Positions 62,558 through 64,000 of a stretch of DNA of 64,000 nt are shown here, one piece after another (within the stretch, counting starts at the first letter, position 1; each line of letters begins with the position of its first letter). Below the pieces are notes generated by a model. The model worked only from the letters and a program-made list of their open reading frames with translations. It did not search any database and had not been told where the DNA came from. The stretch covers positions 682,001 to 746,000 of the forward strand of contig NZ_CP062803.1 of the NCBI RefSeq assembly GCF_008801925.2, in the 5' to 3' direction. The translations under genes were made by a program, and so were the position numbers. This DNA comes from Cupriavidus basilensis. Its GTDB lineage: Bacteria > Pseudomonadota > Gammaproteobacteria > Burkholderiales > Burkholderiaceae.

Positions 62558-63994
62558 ATGACCCGTTCCACCAAGATCGTCGCTACCATCGGCCCTGCTT
62601 CCAGCACGCTGGAAATGCTCACGCGCATGATCGCGGCAGGGGTCGACGTGGTGCGCCTGAACTTCTCCCACGGCGTGGCCGCGGACCATATCGAGCGTGC
62701 CCGCCTGGTGCGCGAGGCGGCCAAGGCCTGCGGCCGGGAAGTTGCCATCATGGCCGACCTGCAAGGGCCGAAGATCCGCGTTGGCAAGTTCGAGCACGGC
62801 AAGATCACGCTGAACGTGGGTGAGCCCTTCATCCTCGACGCCACCTGCACCCTGGGCAACCAGGAACGCGCCGGCCTCGACTACGAGGACCTGCCGCGCG
62901 ACGTGGGCCCGGGCGACCTGCTGCTGCTCAACGATGGCCTGATCGTGCTGGTGGTGGATCGCGTGCTGGGCCACGAGATCTTCACCACGGTCCGGATCGG
63001 CGGCGAGCTGTCCAACAACAAGGGCATCAACCGCCAGGGCGGCGGCCTGTCGGCGCCGGCGCTGACCGCCAAGGACATGGAAGACATCAAGACCGCCATG
63101 GCGCTGGGCGCGGACTATGTCGCGGTGAGTTTTCCCAAGAACGCCACCGATATGGAAATGGCCCGCCAGCTTGCCGCGGTGGCCGGCCAGCCGCATCAGC
63201 ACAAGGCCCGCATGATCGCCAAGATCGAGCGCGCCGAGGCGATCCGCCCGGGCGTGCTGGAAGAGATCTTGCAGGCCTCCGACGGCATCATGGTGGCCCG
63301 CGGCGACCTGGCCGTGGAAGTGGGCAACGCGGCCGTGCCGGCGCTGCAAAAGCGCATGATCCGGCTGGCGCGCGAGGCCAACAAGCTGACCATCACCGCC
63401 ACCCAGATGATGGAGAGCATGATCGTCAACCCGGTGCCCACGCGCGCCGAGGTGTCGGACGTGGCCAACGCCGTGCTGGACGGCACCGATGCCGTGATGC
63501 TGTCGGCCGAGACCGCCGCCGGCCGCTATCCGGTGGAAACCGTGGAAGCCATGGCCGCGGTCTGCGTCGAGGCGGAGAAGTCCGAGGTGGTCCAGCTCGA
63601 CACCGATTTCCTCAACCAGACCTTTGGCCGCATCGACCAGTCGATCGCCATGGGCGCACTGTTCACCGCCTATCATTTGCAGGTAAAGGCGATTGCCGCG
63701 CTGACCGATTCCGGCGCCACCGCGCTGTGGATGAGCCGGCATCGCATCCATGTGCCGATCTACGCGATGACGCCCAACCTGGCCTCGCAGCGCAAGATGC
63801 AGCTCTACCGCAATGTGGTGCCGCTGCCGCTGGAAGCCAGCGCCGACCGTGACACCGCGCTGGAGCAGGCCGAGGAACTGCTGCTGTCGCGCGGCGTCGT
63901 GCAGCGCGGCGACTTTATCGTGCTGACCATTGGCGAGCCGATGGGCCAGCCGGGTGGCACGAATACGCTGAAGATTGTCCGGGTTGGCGCCTGA
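62558..63994 (+). CDS. pyk: Pyruvate kinase
   Basis: 478 residues from ATG at 62558 with AAGGAAA upstream. KIVATIGPASSTLEMLTRMI, VVRLNFSHG, MADLQGPKIRVG and the active-site MIAKIERAEAI with DGIMVARGDLAVEVG and KLTITATQMMESM are family motifs. It converts PEP and ADP to pyruvate and ATP. Frame closes four codons before the window end. Confidence 0.97.
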   Translation: MTRSTKIVATIGPASSTLEMLTRMIAAGVDVVRLNFSHGVAADHIERARLVREAAKACGREVAIMADLQGPKIRVGKFEHGKITLNVGEPFILDATCTLGNQERAGLDYEDLPRDVGPGDLLLLNDGLIVLVVDRVLGHEIFTTVRIGGELSNNKGINRQGGGLSAPALTAKDMEDIKTAMALGADYVAVSFPKNATDMEMARQLAAVAGQPHQHKARMIAKIERAEAIRPGVLEEILQASDGIMVARGDLAVEVGNAAVPALQKRMIRLAREANKLTITATQMMESMIVNPVPTRAEVSDVANAVLDGTDAVMLSAETAAGRYPVETVEAMAAVCVEAEKSEVVQLDTDFLNQTFGRIDQSIAMGALFTAYHLQVKAIAALTDSGATALWMSRHRIHVPIYAMTPNLASQRKMQLYRNVVPLPLEASADRDTALEQAEELLLSRGVVQRGDFIVLTIGEPMGQPGGTNTLKIVRVGA

Positions 63995-64000
63995 TATGTG

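Overview
The window is a stretch of high-GC (roughly 65 %) betaproteobacterial chromosome, almost certainly Burkholderiaceae and most like Cupriavidus/Ralstonia. The pointers are the order recA-recX-DUF2889-sucC-sucD-terC-pilA-pglL, the waaF / small CHCC zinc-finger / ilvE block, two Bug (TctC-type) receptors without permeases, PXPV-repeat proteins and dense operons with ATGA stop/start overlaps. Genus is an inference from gene content; no database search was possible.

Region by region. 1-3221: a LysR regulator (cut by the window edge) divergent from a Bug-type solute receptor and a PLP aminotransferase. 3238-6676: a minus-strand accessory island with an AvrD-like double-hotdog protein, a P-loop kinase/ATPase, a WrbA-like flavodoxin and a LuxR-type regulator. 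6886-10008: DUF6352-like protein, PXPV-repeat exported protein, EamA exporter divergent from an Lrp regulator. 10018-18637: a complete biotin-independent malonate decarboxylase locus, mdcABCDEGH on the minus strand, with the divergent MadLM-type malonate importer mdcLM and a LysR regulator. 18773-20794: thiolase and enoyl-CoA hydratase. 21105-26310: MarR regulator plus a four-gene FUSC/AaeB-type tripartite efflux operon, then an orphan MetQ lipoprotein-like receptor. 27352-30398: TolA/TonB-like protein, tRNA-Met(CAU), and an MHS-family MFS transporter with an extra periplasmic domain. 30662-35324: DUF4212 protein, TctE/TctD-like two-component system, then recA (with a LexA box) and recX. 35675-42388: DUF2889, sucCD, terC with a structured leader, sigma-54-driven pilA and its presumed O-glycosyltransferase.

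42423-50559: envelope and housekeeping genes (glycine-zipper lipoprotein, moaC, BepA-type M48 protease, YheT hydrolase, waaF), interrupted by a decayed second copy of part of moaC next to a small OmpA-fold protein. 50692-58450: a rearranged zone. ilvE is cut after about 72 codons and followed by a large SNF2-family helicase, a Bug receptor, and an inverted pair of a dispersed intergenic repeat, one copy of which is split by an IS481-family element with a clear 5-bp target duplication. 58504-63994: azlCD amino-acid exporter, a LuxR-type regulator, pgk and pyk.

Functional themes: carbon acquisition and acyl-CoA handling (malonate, Bug receptors, thiolase/hydratase, MFS), core metabolism (TCA, glycolysis), SOS repair, type IV pilus and envelope assembly, and efflux. 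The most unusual parts are the AvrD-like island, the ilvE truncation/helicase junction, the moaC relic, and the repeat-plus-IS structure at 56.2-58.4 kb.
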